Source: Duganella margarita (GTDB lineage Bacteria; Pseudomonadota; Gammaproteobacteria; Burkholderiales; Burkholderiaceae_D). From it: DNA of 64,000 nucleotides. The stretch covers positions 86,644 to 150,643 of the forward strand of contig NZ_WWCS01000014.1 of assembly GCF_009857535.1 (NCBI RefSeq), in the 5' to 3' direction. The notes under the pieces were generated by a model. That model saw only the letters and a list, made by a program, of their open reading frames with translations. It did no database searches and had not been told where the DNA came from. Positions 45,401 through 53,134 of this stretch are shown here, piece by piece; positions within the stretch are counted from its first letter, which is position 1; every line of letters begins with the position of its first letter. The translations under genes and the position numbers were made by a program.

Positions 45401-47933
45401 CCGTCGGATCGGCGTCCATGTCGATGCCGAAGGCGCGCAGCCCTTCCAGAATCAGGCTGACCGCCAGCGTGTAGTCGCCGCGCCGGGTGGCGATATCGGC
45501 CGCCAGCCGCAGCACCTGGCCTTGCACGCGCGGCGCCGACGGCCCGGCGCGCAGGGCTGGCACCATGGCGGCGGCGGCGTCCAGATCACCGCTGAAGAAA
45601 TGGCAGCTGGCCTGCTCCAGCGCCAGATCGAAAGCCAGCCCCGTAGCCCCGCTGTCGTTGCCGGCATCCAGCAGGCTACGCGCCATGCCCAGATAGGAAA
45701 GCGCCGGCAGGTAGGCACAGGCGCGGCGCGCTTTGCGGCCTGCCGTCAGGCCGATGGCGGCCATCTGGTGCCGCTCTTCGGCCGGCACCAGATGCACGGA
45801 TTTTTGCAGGTGGTCCATGGCGCCGAACAGCAGGTCGTCGCGACCATTCTCCCGCGCGGCGCTGGCCATCAGGCGCGCCAGGCGGGCATGCAGGCGCTGG
45901 CGCGCTTCGCCATCCAGCTCGGCGTAGGCGGCTTCCTGCAGGCGATCGTGGGTGAAGACGTAACCGTCGGCGTCGGCCGACAGCACGTCTGCTTCCACCG
46001 CTACCGCCAGCAGACTGTCGATCTCGCGCTCTTCCAGTTCGTACAAGGCGCGCAGCAGCGCGGTGCTGCCACTGCGGCCCATGCAGGCCAGGGCGCCCAG
46101 CATGCGCCGGGTCGGCGACGGCAGCCGTGCCAGCCGGCCCAGCGCGATGTCGGCCAGGTTGTCGGTATAGCGCAGCGCGCCGACTTCCGACAAGCGGAAA
46201 CGCCACTCGCCACTGGCCGCATCACGCGCCACCAGGCCTTCATCGACAGCGCTCTGCACGAACTGCTGGACGAAATACGGATTGCCGGCGGTTTTCTGGT
46301 ACACCAGCGCGGCCAGTTCGGCGACCTGCACCGGGTCGGCGGACAGGGCCTCGGCCAGCATGGCCTGCAGCGCCGCCGGCGCCAGCGCCGGCAGCCCGAT
46401 CTCCACCACCTGCTGGGCGCGGGCCCGCAGATGGGCGGCCGCTGGCGGCAACGCAGCGCCATCGGCGTCGCGGCTGGTCAACAGCAACAGGAATGGCAGG
46501 CCGCTGGCCTGGTCCAGCAATTGATCCAGCACTTGCAGACTGGCAGCGTCGAGCCACTGCACATCGTCAATCAGCAGGATCAGCGGCCGTTCGCGCACCG
46601 CAAACAATTGCAGCAGCCGGAATACCGTCATCGTCAAACGCGCCGGCGATTCCGGCGCGGCGGGCGTGGGAGCGTTAGCGGCATCGCCGGCCAGCAGCGC
46701 CAGCTCCGGCACCAGTGCGATCGCTAGTTCGGCGTCGTCGGCCAGCGCGTGCTGCACGCGCTGGCGCCAGAACGCCACTTCCTGCGCGCTCTGGCCCAGA
46801 ATGCAACGCACCAGCGTGCGCAAGGCGGTCGACAGCGCGGCGTACGGCGCGGCGCCGCCAAACTGGTCAACCTTGGCGCTGGCGACCGAAGCGGCGCGCA
46901 GTTGCGGGTCGCGCAGAAACTGCGCCACCAGCGCCGATTTGCCGACGCCGGACGGGCCGTGCACCAGCGCCAGCACTTCCTTGCCTTCGGTCGCCACCTG
47001 CTGCCAGGCGGCCAACAGGGTGGCCATCGCATCGTCGCGGCTGTACAGGCGCGCCGGAAAGCGCAGCGCCGGCGCCCCGCCATGCCCCAGCGGGAATTGC
47101 GGAATCTGGCCGCGTTCGCGCCATGCGTCCAGACAGCGCCGCAGGTCAGCCTCCAGCGCCGCCGCACTCTGGTAGCGCTCGCCCGGCTGCTTGGCCATCA
47201 GCTTGAGCACCACCTTGGACAGCATCACCGGTACGGACGCGTGATCGCGGTGCGGCGGCGCCGGCTCGGACGCCAGGTGCGCATGCATCCACTCGCCCGC
47301 CGCCGCGCTGGCATTGCCCATGAATGGCAGACGTCCGGTCAGCAGTTCGTACAAGGTTACGCCCAGTGAATACACGTCGCTGCGGACGTCGATGCCCAAC
47401 TGGGTGCGGCCGGTCTGCTCGGGCGACATATACGCCGGCGTGCCGCGCACCACGTCCGCCTGCACGGCGCGCGCATGGGCGGCACCGATGCGCGCCACGC
47501 CAAACCCGGTCAGGCGGCAATGGCCGGCGCTGTCGGTCAGGATGTTGGCGGGTTTGATATTCTGGTGCAGCAGGCCGGCGTCGTGCAGGCCGCGCAGCGC
47601 GCCGCAGATGCTCAACGCCAGCGGCAGGAACACGTCCGGCGCCAGCGGCCCGCCGGCGCGCTGCGACAGCGGCGTGTCACCGGTGTCCGGATAAATCAGC
47701 GCCATCACGCCGTTATGCCACGCCAGCCCTTGCGGCGCGCGCGACCACGCCGGCAGCAGGCGTTCACGCAGCGCATATTCGTTGTTGAGGTACAGTGACG
47801 CTTCGGCGGCGTCGCGTTCGGAGGCTGTCGTGGTAATCAGCAGCGCGCCGTGGCCGGAGGGTAAATGGCCGCGCAAGGTGGCCAGCACGCCATCCTGATA
47901 GAGAGGCTGGAACGTGTAATCGTCCAGGTTCAT
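42453..47933 (-). CDS. Giant hybrid sensor kinase: kinase-like domain, AAA ATPase, GAF, PAS, histidine kinase
   Basis: 1826 residues, the size of the trifunctional Ser/Thr kinase/ATPase/histidine kinases. Order: protein-kinase-like domain (about 1-270), AAA/NACHT-like ATPase (about 300-560; Walker A HGPSGVGKS near 329, Walker B LILLIDDVQWLD), a long helical TPR-like region, GAF (about 1270-1420), PAS (about 1440-1570), HisKA with His in SIAHEINQPL (near 1613) and HATPase with MGMGLAICRSI. The kinase-like domain is odd: the catalytic HRD is HQN (near 123), DFG is GFG (near 145) and no glycine loop or clear ATP lysine is seen, so it is probably a pseudokinase. The gene is overlapped by response regulator genes at both ends (four bases upstream, one base downstream). 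Confidence 0.92.
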   Translation of the reverse strand: MNLDDYTFQPLYQDGVLATLRGHLPSGHGALLITTTASERDAAEASLYLNNEYALRERLLPAWSRAPQGLAWHNGVMALIYPDTGDTPLSQRAGGPLAPDVFLPLALSICGALRGLHDAGLLHQNIKPANILTDSAGHCRLTGFGVARIGAAHARAVQADVVRGTPAYMSPEQTGRTQLGIDVRSDVYSLGVTLYELLTGRLPFMGNASAAAGEWMHAHLASEPAPPHRDHASVPVMLSKVVLKLMAKQPGERYQSAAALEADLRRCLDAWRERGQIPQFPLGHGGAPALRFPARLYSRDDAMATLLAAWQQVATEGKEVLALVHGPSGVGKSALVAQFLRDPQLRAASVASAKVDQFGGAAPYAALSTALRTLVRCILGQSAQEVAFWRQRVQHALADDAELAIALVPELALLAGDAANAPTPAAPESPARLTMTVFRLLQLFAVRERPLILLIDDVQWLDAASLQVLDQLLDQASGLPFLLLLTSRDADGAALPPAAAHLRARAQQVVEIGLPALAPAALQAMLAEALSADPVQVAELAALVYQKTAGNPYFVQQFVQSAVDEGLVARDAASGEWRFRLSEVGALRYTDNLADIALGRLARLPSPTRRMLGALACMGRSGSTALLRALYELEEREIDSLLAVAVEADVLSADADGYVFTHDRLQEAAYAELDGEARQRLHARLARLMASAARENGRDDLLFGAMDHLQKSVHLVPAEERHQMAAIGLTAGRKARRACAYLPALSYLGMARSLLDAGNDSGATGLAFDLALEQASCHFFSGDLDAAAAMVPALRAGPSAPRVQGQVLRLAADIATRRGDYTLAVSLILEGLRAFGIDMDADPTDAECERAYAALRASLQGDWRALLRGLPQQADPDTAVVMALLSSLLPPATFTSQSLLFLHLCATLQVSLEHGMSGETAVALAWFGVQVCHRYGHNEDGFEYGMAARALVEQHGYRAYAGFVLLGLDQLSVWTQPLGFALDCAQAGYDAALAVGDLTTAAFETCHRTCMMLTRGDKLDTLSGEIARARAFVGKIEFRDVEGILRVQQDFVDHLRGVSGEGVLQPPAGADSMATLRFWHWLYLAMAAFLENDIAKARASLAEAAQLAWSAPGHLHLMEYHLFSVLSLCAEPANLPAMDDAALDARIAAHLAPLAAWAESNPATFADKYALAQAAVRQRQGDAFGALALYDQAIRHAHAQGYEHCAAVAHELAAALCRQHGHTTGAQAHRQAAIESYRRWGALRKVAELQALERPLRAPGQGAGVAAQDTISIVETAEIRNIDSVIRAVRALSEEIQTAPLVRTLMTIALEHAGAQRGLLIRMDGETPLMEASAVLGEHGIQIDLRQAAPGELDLPLTMLHTAMRTLKPVGVAGAPRAAPWDGDAYLLCYPRCSAICIPMLKQARLVGMLYLENRLASAAFTSEQAAVLSLLAAQAAVSLETAGLYAELLDENQQRRQAEKALRESRATLLLGEQINRSGSWTWDLDRGMLNCSPEFCRIFGFDAAQPQVSLADFIERVHPDDRERVTRALDRGIEHRHALRVDYRLLDADGKVRYLTGAGEPFGVNDNAVYVGTTVDVTARRAAEDSLRQTQAELARVARVTTVGQLTSSIAHEINQPLMSISSNAGASLRWLERDPPQLDRVRAGLQEIAAQSQRAGGIIRGLRALTRKAPQESAPFDLHATIRHIIGISRAELERQNVAVTLALNAASGWVDGDTVQLQQVLLNVVVNALDAMSEVQDRPRSLAITTSTQDGQLAVRVDDSGSGIDEEGAAQMFEAYFTTKQDGMGMGLAICRSIMEAHGGTISAQPRQPHGCSVLFRLPERV

Positions 47934-48313
47934 GCGCCGTCGCGCCCGGACAACGTTTGCTCAATCAGCGCCAGCAGGCGGTCGACGTCGATCGGCTTGT
48001 GCAGCAACGCGATGGCGCCGGCGCGCAGCGCCAGTTGCTCCATCGCCTGGTCGGCATGGCCGCTGATGAACACCAGCGGCAGGTTCAGGTCGAGCGCATT
48101 CAGGCTGGCTTGCAGTTCAAAGCCGCTCATGCCGCCCAGCTTGATGTCCACCACCGCGAAATCGATGTCGCCCAGCCGCGCGTAGGACAGGCAGGCCTCG
48201 CCGGAATCGAAGCACAGCGGAATGTAGTCGGCGGAGGTCAGCAGGTTGTCCAGCGCCTGGCGCACGCCGTCGTCGTCGTCCACGACGCAAATCAGTGCAG
48301 GCCGCACGCTCAT
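47930..48313 (-). CDS. Single-domain response regulator (receiver only)
   Basis: 127 residues from the ATG at 48313, the first Met before the receiver fold. It has VVDDDDG, phospho-acceptor Asp in AVVDIKLGGMSG, FISGHAD and LHKPI, and no output domain. The stop overlaps the start of the giant kinase by four bases. With the FixJ-type protein downstream this makes a three-gene relay: receiver, kinase, DNA-binding regulator. It may act as a phosphate sink or an alternative phosphate acceptor of the kinase. Confidence 0.9.
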   Translation of the reverse strand: MSVRPALICVVDDDDGVRQALDNLLTSADYIPLCFDSGEACLSYARLGDIDFAVVDIKLGGMSGFELQASLNALDLNLPLVFISGHADQAMEQLALRAGAIALLHKPIDVDRLLALIEQTLSGRDGA

Positions 48314-48516
48314 AGTGTCTCTCGGTTCATGTATTGGGCTATTCGATGGTTCGAGTACCATCATACATGGCCCTTTCGGTGGCTGGCAGTATCCATCCGT
48401 ATAGGTAACACAAGCGCAAGACGGGCAATTGTCCTACAAACGCAGTGCAATCACGCCGATACGACGCGGCCGCTCGAATGGCTAAGATGGCAATCACCCA
48501 CTAACAGGAGTCCACC

Positions 48517-48786
48517 ATGAAACAGTTCCATCTCACTGGTAAGTTTGCTTGTGCCCTGCTCGTTACCGCTGCCGTACTCGGCGGTTGCAAGAAAAAAGAC
48601 GCTGACGTGCCACCACCGGTGCCTGAAGCGACCCCAGCGCCTGCGGCCACTCCGGCACCAGCCACGCCACCGGTAAGCAATACGCCGAGCACGGAAGGCG
48701 GCACGGCTACCCAGCCAGATCCGAACGCACCGCCGCCAGCCACCACGCCGCCGGCCACCACCGAACCGCCGCCAGCTAACCGCTAA
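48517..48786 (+). CDS. Small Pro/Ala/Thr-rich lipoprotein
   Basis: 89 residues. The signal sequence ends in a lipobox (AVLGGC), followed by KKKD, so the mature protein is lipid-anchored. The rest (about 30-89) is a low-complexity run of Pro, Ala and Thr with no fold, resembling a spacer or wall-spanning tether. ACAGGAGTCC precedes the ATG. No function can be assigned. Low complexity can inflate open frames, but the start signal and lipobox argue that it is real. Confidence 0.75.
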   Translation: MKQFHLTGKFACALLVTAAVLGGCKKKDADVPPPVPEATPAPAATPAPATPPVSNTPSTEGGTATQPDPNAPPPATTPPATTEPPPANR

Positions 48787-48834
48787 GCGTTCCGACGCTA
48801 ACGCCACCGCCGCGACCCGCACACCAATGCGGCC

Positions 48835-48864
48835 AGGGTCTGACCCCGTACGGGGTCAGACCCT
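48835..48864. repeat. Perfect 30-base palindrome, probable bidirectional terminator or dispersed repeat
   Basis: Two 13-base arms (AGGGTCTGACCCC and its complement) meet at a central GTAC, which is itself palindromic, so all 30 bases pair. Short T runs flank it on the plus side and A runs are absent. It lies between the convergent lipoprotein and LysR genes, and the LysR stop codon (48856-48858) falls inside it. Its form suggests a dispersed element that also ends transcription. Confidence 0.7.
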
Positions 48865-49731
48865 TTCGTTCGGGGTAGCAAGCGCCGCCGCGAACGCATC
48901 GCGGGCCGCGTGCTGGGCAATGTCGCGCCGCCAGACCAGCATGGTCTGCACTTGCGCGATCTCGGCAGGCAGCGCGTGCACGCGCACGGATTTCGCCAGT
49001 TCGCGCTGCTTTAGCACTTCTTTCGGCATCATCGCCACGCCCATGCCGGCCGCCACGCAGCCAATGATCGCCTCGAACGTCCCGAATTCCGCAATCCGCG
49101 CCGGCGACACGCCGCCTTCGGCAAACCAGCGTTCCAGCCGACGGCGGTAGGAACAACCGCTGCGAAAACCCAGCAGCGTGCGCTTGGCCACATCGGCCGG
49201 CACCTTGACAGGACCGTGCAGAATATCGGTCAGCAATACCAATTCCTCGTCGAATACCGGCAATTGCGCCAGCTCCGGACGTTCCACCGGCCCTGCCACC
49301 AGCGCCACGTCCAGCCGATGATTCAGCACTGAATGCAACAGATAATCAGTGGGACCAGTGTCCAGCACCAGATCCACCTGCGGATACTGGCGGTGAAACT
49401 GCCCCAGCACCAGCGGCAGACGGGCGGCGGCGGTGGTTTCCATCGCGCCGATGCGCAGCTGCCCGGACGGCTGGCGGTCGCCGCGCATGGCCTCCTGCGC
49501 CTCGTCCGCCAGTTGCAGCAGCCGCTCGGTGTAGGCCAGCAGCCGCGCGCCGTCCTCGGTGATCAGCATGCGCCGTCCGGAGCGGTGGAACAGGCTCACG
49601 CCGAGCGACTCCTCCAGCTGGGTCAGCCGGGCGGAAACATTGGACTGCACGCGGTTGAGCCGCGCGGCAGCCTGGGTCACGCCACCCTCCTCGGCCACGG
49701 TTTTAAAGATGCGCAGGGATGAAAGCTCCAT
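48856..49731 (-). CDS. LysR-family transcriptional regulator
   Basis: 291 residues. Helix-turn-helix region LRIFKTVAEEGGVTQAAARLNRVQSNVSARLTQLEESLGVSLFHR and a LysR effector domain. It is divergent from an MFS pump plus tautomerase unit across about 97 bases that contain an inverted repeat of T-N11-A type. It probably controls that unit. The last residues (about ATPNERV) are encoded by the edge of the palindrome at 48835-48864, so the C-terminus may have been altered by insertion of that repeat. Confidence 0.93.
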   Translation of the reverse strand: MELSSLRIFKTVAEEGGVTQAAARLNRVQSNVSARLTQLEESLGVSLFHRSGRRMLITEDGARLLAYTERLLQLADEAQEAMRGDRQPSGQLRIGAMETTAAARLPLVLGQFHRQYPQVDLVLDTGPTDYLLHSVLNHRLDVALVAGPVERPELAQLPVFDEELVLLTDILHGPVKVPADVAKRTLLGFRSGCSYRRRLERWFAEGGVSPARIAEFGTFEAIIGCVAAGMGVAMMPKEVLKQRELAKSVRVHALPAEIAQVQTMLVWRRDIAQHAARDAFAAALATPNERV

Positions 49732-49748
49732 ATCATTCTCAATAAAAG

Positions 49749-49769
49749 AATTATCAGTTCAGTATAATT
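49749..49769. promoter_or_regulatory. LysR-type operator candidate AATTAT-N9-ATAATT
   Basis: Perfect 6-base arms separated by nine bases contain the T-N11-A core usual for LysR sites. It lies 18 bases upstream of the LysR ATG and 60 bases upstream of the MFS ATG. The right arm overlaps a plus-strand TATAAT (49763-49768) that could be the -10 box of the pump operon, so binding would affect that promoter directly. Confidence 0.5.
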
Positions 49770-49828
49770 CATTTTTAATGATGCGCAAGGACGTCTATAT
49801 TGGCAACATCGACCTCTGGAGCCGCACC

Positions 49829-51214
49829 ATGAAAACCGCCCCCTCACTGGCTATCCTGCTTGCCTGCAGCTTTGCCTTCATCATCGTCCAGCTGGACGTC
49901 ACCATCGTCAACGTGGCGCTGCCGGAAATCGGCCGCGAGCTGCACGCCGGCGTCAGCCAGCTGCAGTGGGTGGTGGACGCCTACACGCTGGGCTTTGCGG
50001 TGTTCCTGCTGTCGGCCGGCGCCATGGGCGACCGCTTCGGTTCACGCAGCGTGTTCCTCACCGGTTTCGGGCTGTTCACCGCCGCCTCGCTGGCCTGCGC
50101 CATGGCGCCCGATGCGCTGGCGCTCAACCTGGCGCGCGCGGTGCAAGGCGTCGGCGCCGCACTGCTGGTGCCGAGTTCGCTTTCTATTCTCAACGCCGTC
50201 TACGCCCATGAGCGCAAGCTGCTGGCCCAGGCCATCGCCTGGTGGACCGCCGCCGGCGGGGTTTTCATCGCTGCCGGCCCGGTGCTGGGCGGCATCCTGA
50301 TGTCGGCCTTCGGCTGGCGCAGCATCTTCTGGGTGAATATCCCGATTTGCCTGATCGGCTTCTGGCTGACCTTGCGCGTGGCGCCGATCATCCGCCACAA
50401 CGGTCCGGCGCGCCACTTCGACATTCCCGGCCAGCTGCTGGCGGTGATCGCGCTGACCGCCTTCATTGGCGCGGTGATCGAAGTGCATGCGCTGGGTCTG
50501 ATGCATCCGGCCGTGCTGGGCGCGTTCGCCGTGGCGCTGGTGGCGGCCGTGCTGTTCGTCCGGGTGGAAGCACGCAGCGCGGCGCCGATGCTGCCGTTGC
50601 AGCTGTTTAAGCTGACCGGTTTTTCGCCGGCGGTGCTGTTCGGCGTGTTCGTCAACTTTGCCTACTACGGCATCATCTTCGTGCTGAGCTTCTACCTGCA
50701 ACAGGTGCGCGGCTTTTCGGTGCTGCATGCCGGGCTGATTTTCCTGCCGCTGACCGGCACCTTCCTGTTCGCCAACATCGCCAGCGGCTGGTTGCAGGCG
50801 CGGGTCGGTTCGCGGCGTCCGATGATCATTGGCGGCGTGCTCGGCGGCCTCGGCTATGCGCTGCTGGGCCTGTTCGGGATTTCAACCTCGGCCAGTTTCT
50901 GGGCCATGCTGCCGGGACTGGCGCTGATCCCGGCCGGCATGGGACTGGCGGTGCCGGCCATGACGACCGCCATTCTCGGCTCGGTTGAAAAGCATCAGGC
51001 TGGCACAGCGTCGGCGGTATTGAACACGGCGCGCCAGGTCGGCGGCGCGATGGGGGTGGCGGTCTACGGCGCGCTGGTGGCTGCGCCGGCCACGGCTGCT
51101 ATCCTGTCGGGCATCGAGATCGCGCTGGGCGTGTCGACTACCCTGCTGCTGGGCGGCGCGCTGCTGGCCATATCGACCAATTTTAACCAAGGAGAAAAGC
51201 TATGCCATTCGTAA
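49829..51214 (+). CDS. MFS efflux pump, DHA2 (EmrB/QacA) type
   Basis: 461 residues from the ATG at 49829, with GGAG seven bases before it; longer upstream starts are not supported. About 14 hydrophobic helices; motifs include VQLDVTIVNVALPEIGREL, AGAMGDRFGSRSVFLTG and RAVQGVGAALLVPSSLSIL. It should export a toxic or reactive compound by proton antiport. It overlaps the tautomerase gene by 13 bases and is divergent from a LysR gene, a layout common in detoxification units. Confidence 0.92.
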   Translation: MKTAPSLAILLACSFAFIIVQLDVTIVNVALPEIGRELHAGVSQLQWVVDAYTLGFAVFLLSAGAMGDRFGSRSVFLTGFGLFTAASLACAMAPDALALNLARAVQGVGAALLVPSSLSILNAVYAHERKLLAQAIAWWTAAGGVFIAAGPVLGGILMSAFGWRSIFWVNIPICLIGFWLTLRVAPIIRHNGPARHFDIPGQLLAVIALTAFIGAVIEVHALGLMHPAVLGAFAVALVAAVLFVRVEARSAAPMLPLQLFKLTGFSPAVLFGVFVNFAYYGIIFVLSFYLQQVRGFSVLHAGLIFLPLTGTFLFANIASGWLQARVGSRRPMIIGGVLGGLGYALLGLFGISTSASFWAMLPGLALIPAGMGLAVPAMTTAILGSVEKHQAGTASAVLNTARQVGGAMGVAVYGALVAAPATAAILSGIEIALGVSTTLLLGGALLAISTNFNQGEKLCHS

Positions 51215-51423
51215 ATATCCGCATCACCAATGAAGGCGCCACCGCCGAGCAGAAGCAGGAACTGATTCAGGGCGTGACCGACCTGCTGCAAAAGGTGCTG
51301 AACAAGAATCCGGCCACCACCTTCGTCATCATCGACGAGGTGGAGACCGACAACTGGGGCGTTGGCGGCACCGCCGTCACCACGCTGCGCCAGCGCGCCA
51401 GGGAGGCAGCGGCCAAGTCGTAA
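51202..51423 (+). CDS. 4-oxalocrotonate tautomerase-family protein
   Basis: 73 residues. After removal of Met the catalytic Pro1 is exposed (PFVNIRITNEG). The single beta-alpha-beta unit matches small tautomerases that work as hexamers or dimers on enol/keto acids or related compounds. AAGGAG precedes the ATG, inside the end of the MFS gene. A close relative is encoded at 53755-53967 with the shared core TTFVIIDEVETDNWGV. Co-expression with an efflux pump suggests handling of an enone or keto compound. Confidence 0.93.
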   Translation: MPFVNIRITNEGATAEQKQELIQGVTDLLQKVLNKNPATTFVIIDEVETDNWGVGGTAVTTLRQRAREAAAKS

Positions 51424-51427
51424 GTGC

Positions 51428-51468
51428 CGCGCCCCGCGTCGCCAGGGGCCGGAGACGCGGGGGGCGCG
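51428..51468 (+). terminator. GC-rich stem-loop after the pump-tautomerase operon
   Basis: Arms CGCGCCCCGCGTC (51428-51440) and a 15-base complement at 51454-51468 with a two-base bulge, followed by ATTTATT. The T tract is short, so this is a plausible but not strong Rho-independent terminator, placed five bases after the tautomerase stop. Confidence 0.45.
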
Positions 51469-51511
51469 ATTTATTCGAAAGCATCCCGATATGGCATTCA
51501 GCTCAATGCTA

Positions 51512-52915
51512 CTACTCTGGCTGCGCAACACGTACGGCAGTAATTCTTCGTGGCCCTTGCAGCAGCACGAACCGATCGATCACGCCGTTGGGATTCTTTT
51601 CAAACTGGAGTTCCGCACCTGCAGACTCGGCAAAGAAGTGCGTCTCGCTCAGCGCCTTCAGCTCAAAAGTTCCCTGCCCCGTAAGCGATGCCAAATACTT
51701 GTCCCCGTCTCGTTTGATGTCGACCATCATCGGCATTCCTTCCATTTGATAGCGGCCAACGTAAGCGTCGAATGCCTTGTTGTCCAAGGTGATGAATCGG
51801 GCGGCGGGAAGGGCTTTCCCCATGGTGGCGAGAGCGGCCCGTTGAGCCACTTCATACGGTGGCGTCCTGCCACCATCGAGATTGGACAGCACCGCCACGT
51901 ACATCTGCTGTTCCGGCAGGCGCATCGCAAACGACTCGAAACCGGGCACCCGGCCGCCGTGGCGTATCGTCATGGTGTTCTGCCAAGAGTCGCCGATCTG
52001 GAAACCGTAACCGTACTCGGAAGTTCCTTCTCTGGGGCGATACGGCGTGAACACCCTTTTCCAGCCGGCAGCGCTCAGCAGCCTGCCCGCGTCGATGGCC
52101 TTGTTCCAGCGGCCAAGGTCGTCCACGGTCGATAACATCCCGCCGGCAGAATAGAGTTGACTCGGATTGTAATGGGGACCGTGCACGAAACCGCCTTCAA
52201 CGAGCGTGTGTCCCGCCGCCAGCGCTGTATCGCCGCGGCGTGCGTTCGGATATCCCGTTTCGTTCATCCCCAGCGGGAGGAATATTTGCTGTTCAAGGAA
52301 CTTCGCGTATGGCACACCGCTGACCTGCTCGATGATCGCCCCTAGCAGGATGTAATTTGAATTGCTGTACTCGTATTTGGCGCCTGGCTCGAAGTCGAGT
52401 GGCCGTCGACTGAAGGTGTCGATGAGCGCGCTCGGCGAGACTTCATGGCCCATGCTGGATGGCCAATCGGGCGTGGTGGCGTAGTCAGGAATACCTGATG
52501 TCTGTGTCAAAAGGTGCTCGATCGTAATTGCCTTGCCCTGCGTTGGGTAGTTCGGCAGGTGACGGGTAATCGGATCGCTGACCGACAGCTTGCCTCCCTC
52601 CGCAAGCAACATGACCGCCACCGCTGTGAATTGCTTTGTCATCGAACCGATGGGCATCGCCATGTCCGGACTCAAAGGCGTATGCGTGAGAACGTCGGCC
52701 TCGCCATAGGTTTTGCGGAACAGCACCTGTCCATTCTTGATGACAAGAACGACCGCTCCTGGCTCACCCGGACGAAAGCGTGGCGCGATGGCAGCGTCGA
52801 TACGATTGGCTAGCGAGACCTGGGCCGGATTCTCCGTCCCGATGTCGCCGGCCAGGGCAACCGCAGTGCATGCAAAAATACAAACCGCCATCGCCACATT
52901 CGCCAGCTTTAACAT
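51512..52915 (-). CDS. Exported serine hydrolase of the beta-lactamase/penicillin-binding family
   Basis: 467 residues from the ATG at 52915, with AGGA seven bases upstream; the longer frame starts earlier without a site. A signal peptide (about 1-22; ends VALAG) is followed by the class C beta-lactamase-like domain: Ser91-x-x-Lys94 (SMTK), the Tyr-x-Asn in YEYSNSNYIL and a late His-x-Gly in IRHGGRVPGFES. A C-terminal beta domain (about 370-467) is typical of family members that act as esterases or D-alanyl peptidases rather than antibiotic-resistance enzymes. Base composition is a little lower in GC than neighbouring genes, a weak hint of separate ancestry. Confidence 0.9.
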   Translation of the reverse strand: MLKLANVAMAVCIFACTAVALAGDIGTENPAQVSLANRIDAAIAPRFRPGEPGAVVLVIKNGQVLFRKTYGEADVLTHTPLSPDMAMPIGSMTKQFTAVAVMLLAEGGKLSVSDPITRHLPNYPTQGKAITIEHLLTQTSGIPDYATTPDWPSSMGHEVSPSALIDTFSRRPLDFEPGAKYEYSNSNYILLGAIIEQVSGVPYAKFLEQQIFLPLGMNETGYPNARRGDTALAAGHTLVEGGFVHGPHYNPSQLYSAGGMLSTVDDLGRWNKAIDAGRLLSAAGWKRVFTPYRPREGTSEYGYGFQIGDSWQNTMTIRHGGRVPGFESFAMRLPEQQMYVAVLSNLDGGRTPPYEVAQRAALATMGKALPAARFITLDNKAFDAYVGRYQMEGMPMMVDIKRDGDKYLASLTGQGTFELKALSETHFFAESAGAELQFEKNPNGVIDRFVLLQGPRRITAVRVAQPE

Positions 52916-53080
52916 TCGCGTTCCTTTAATGTAATTGATATCGCGCAAGTAGCTGGGAAAGCGCTCCCCTTCCCCAGCCATATTTTTGCTGAGAAGATTT
53001 CTTAATCAGCAGGCAACGCTGACTGCAAACTCCATGCCAAGACCGAAAAAGAGGCATTTCAACTGCGGGCGTGAGACGGG

Positions 53081-53120
53081 TGTTCATTTCTGGACAGTGC
53101 GGCATGTTCGTTAGTGAACA
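53081..53120. promoter_or_regulatory. Tandem palindromes TGTTC-N6-GRACA, candidate repressor operators
   Basis: TGTTC-N6-GGACA (53081-53096) and TGTTC-N6-GAACA (53105-53120) are 24 bases apart centre to centre, placing them on nearly the same face of the helix. They lie in the 219-base gap between the serine hydrolase start and the DsbA-like stop, both minus strand. They would sit about 165-205 bases upstream of the hydrolase ATG. Confidence 0.35.
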
Positions 53121-53134
53121 GAGGCCGCGTCTGC

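Noticed and set aside
48835..48864. CRISPR-type repeat
   Set aside because: Only one copy is present in the window and there are no spacers.
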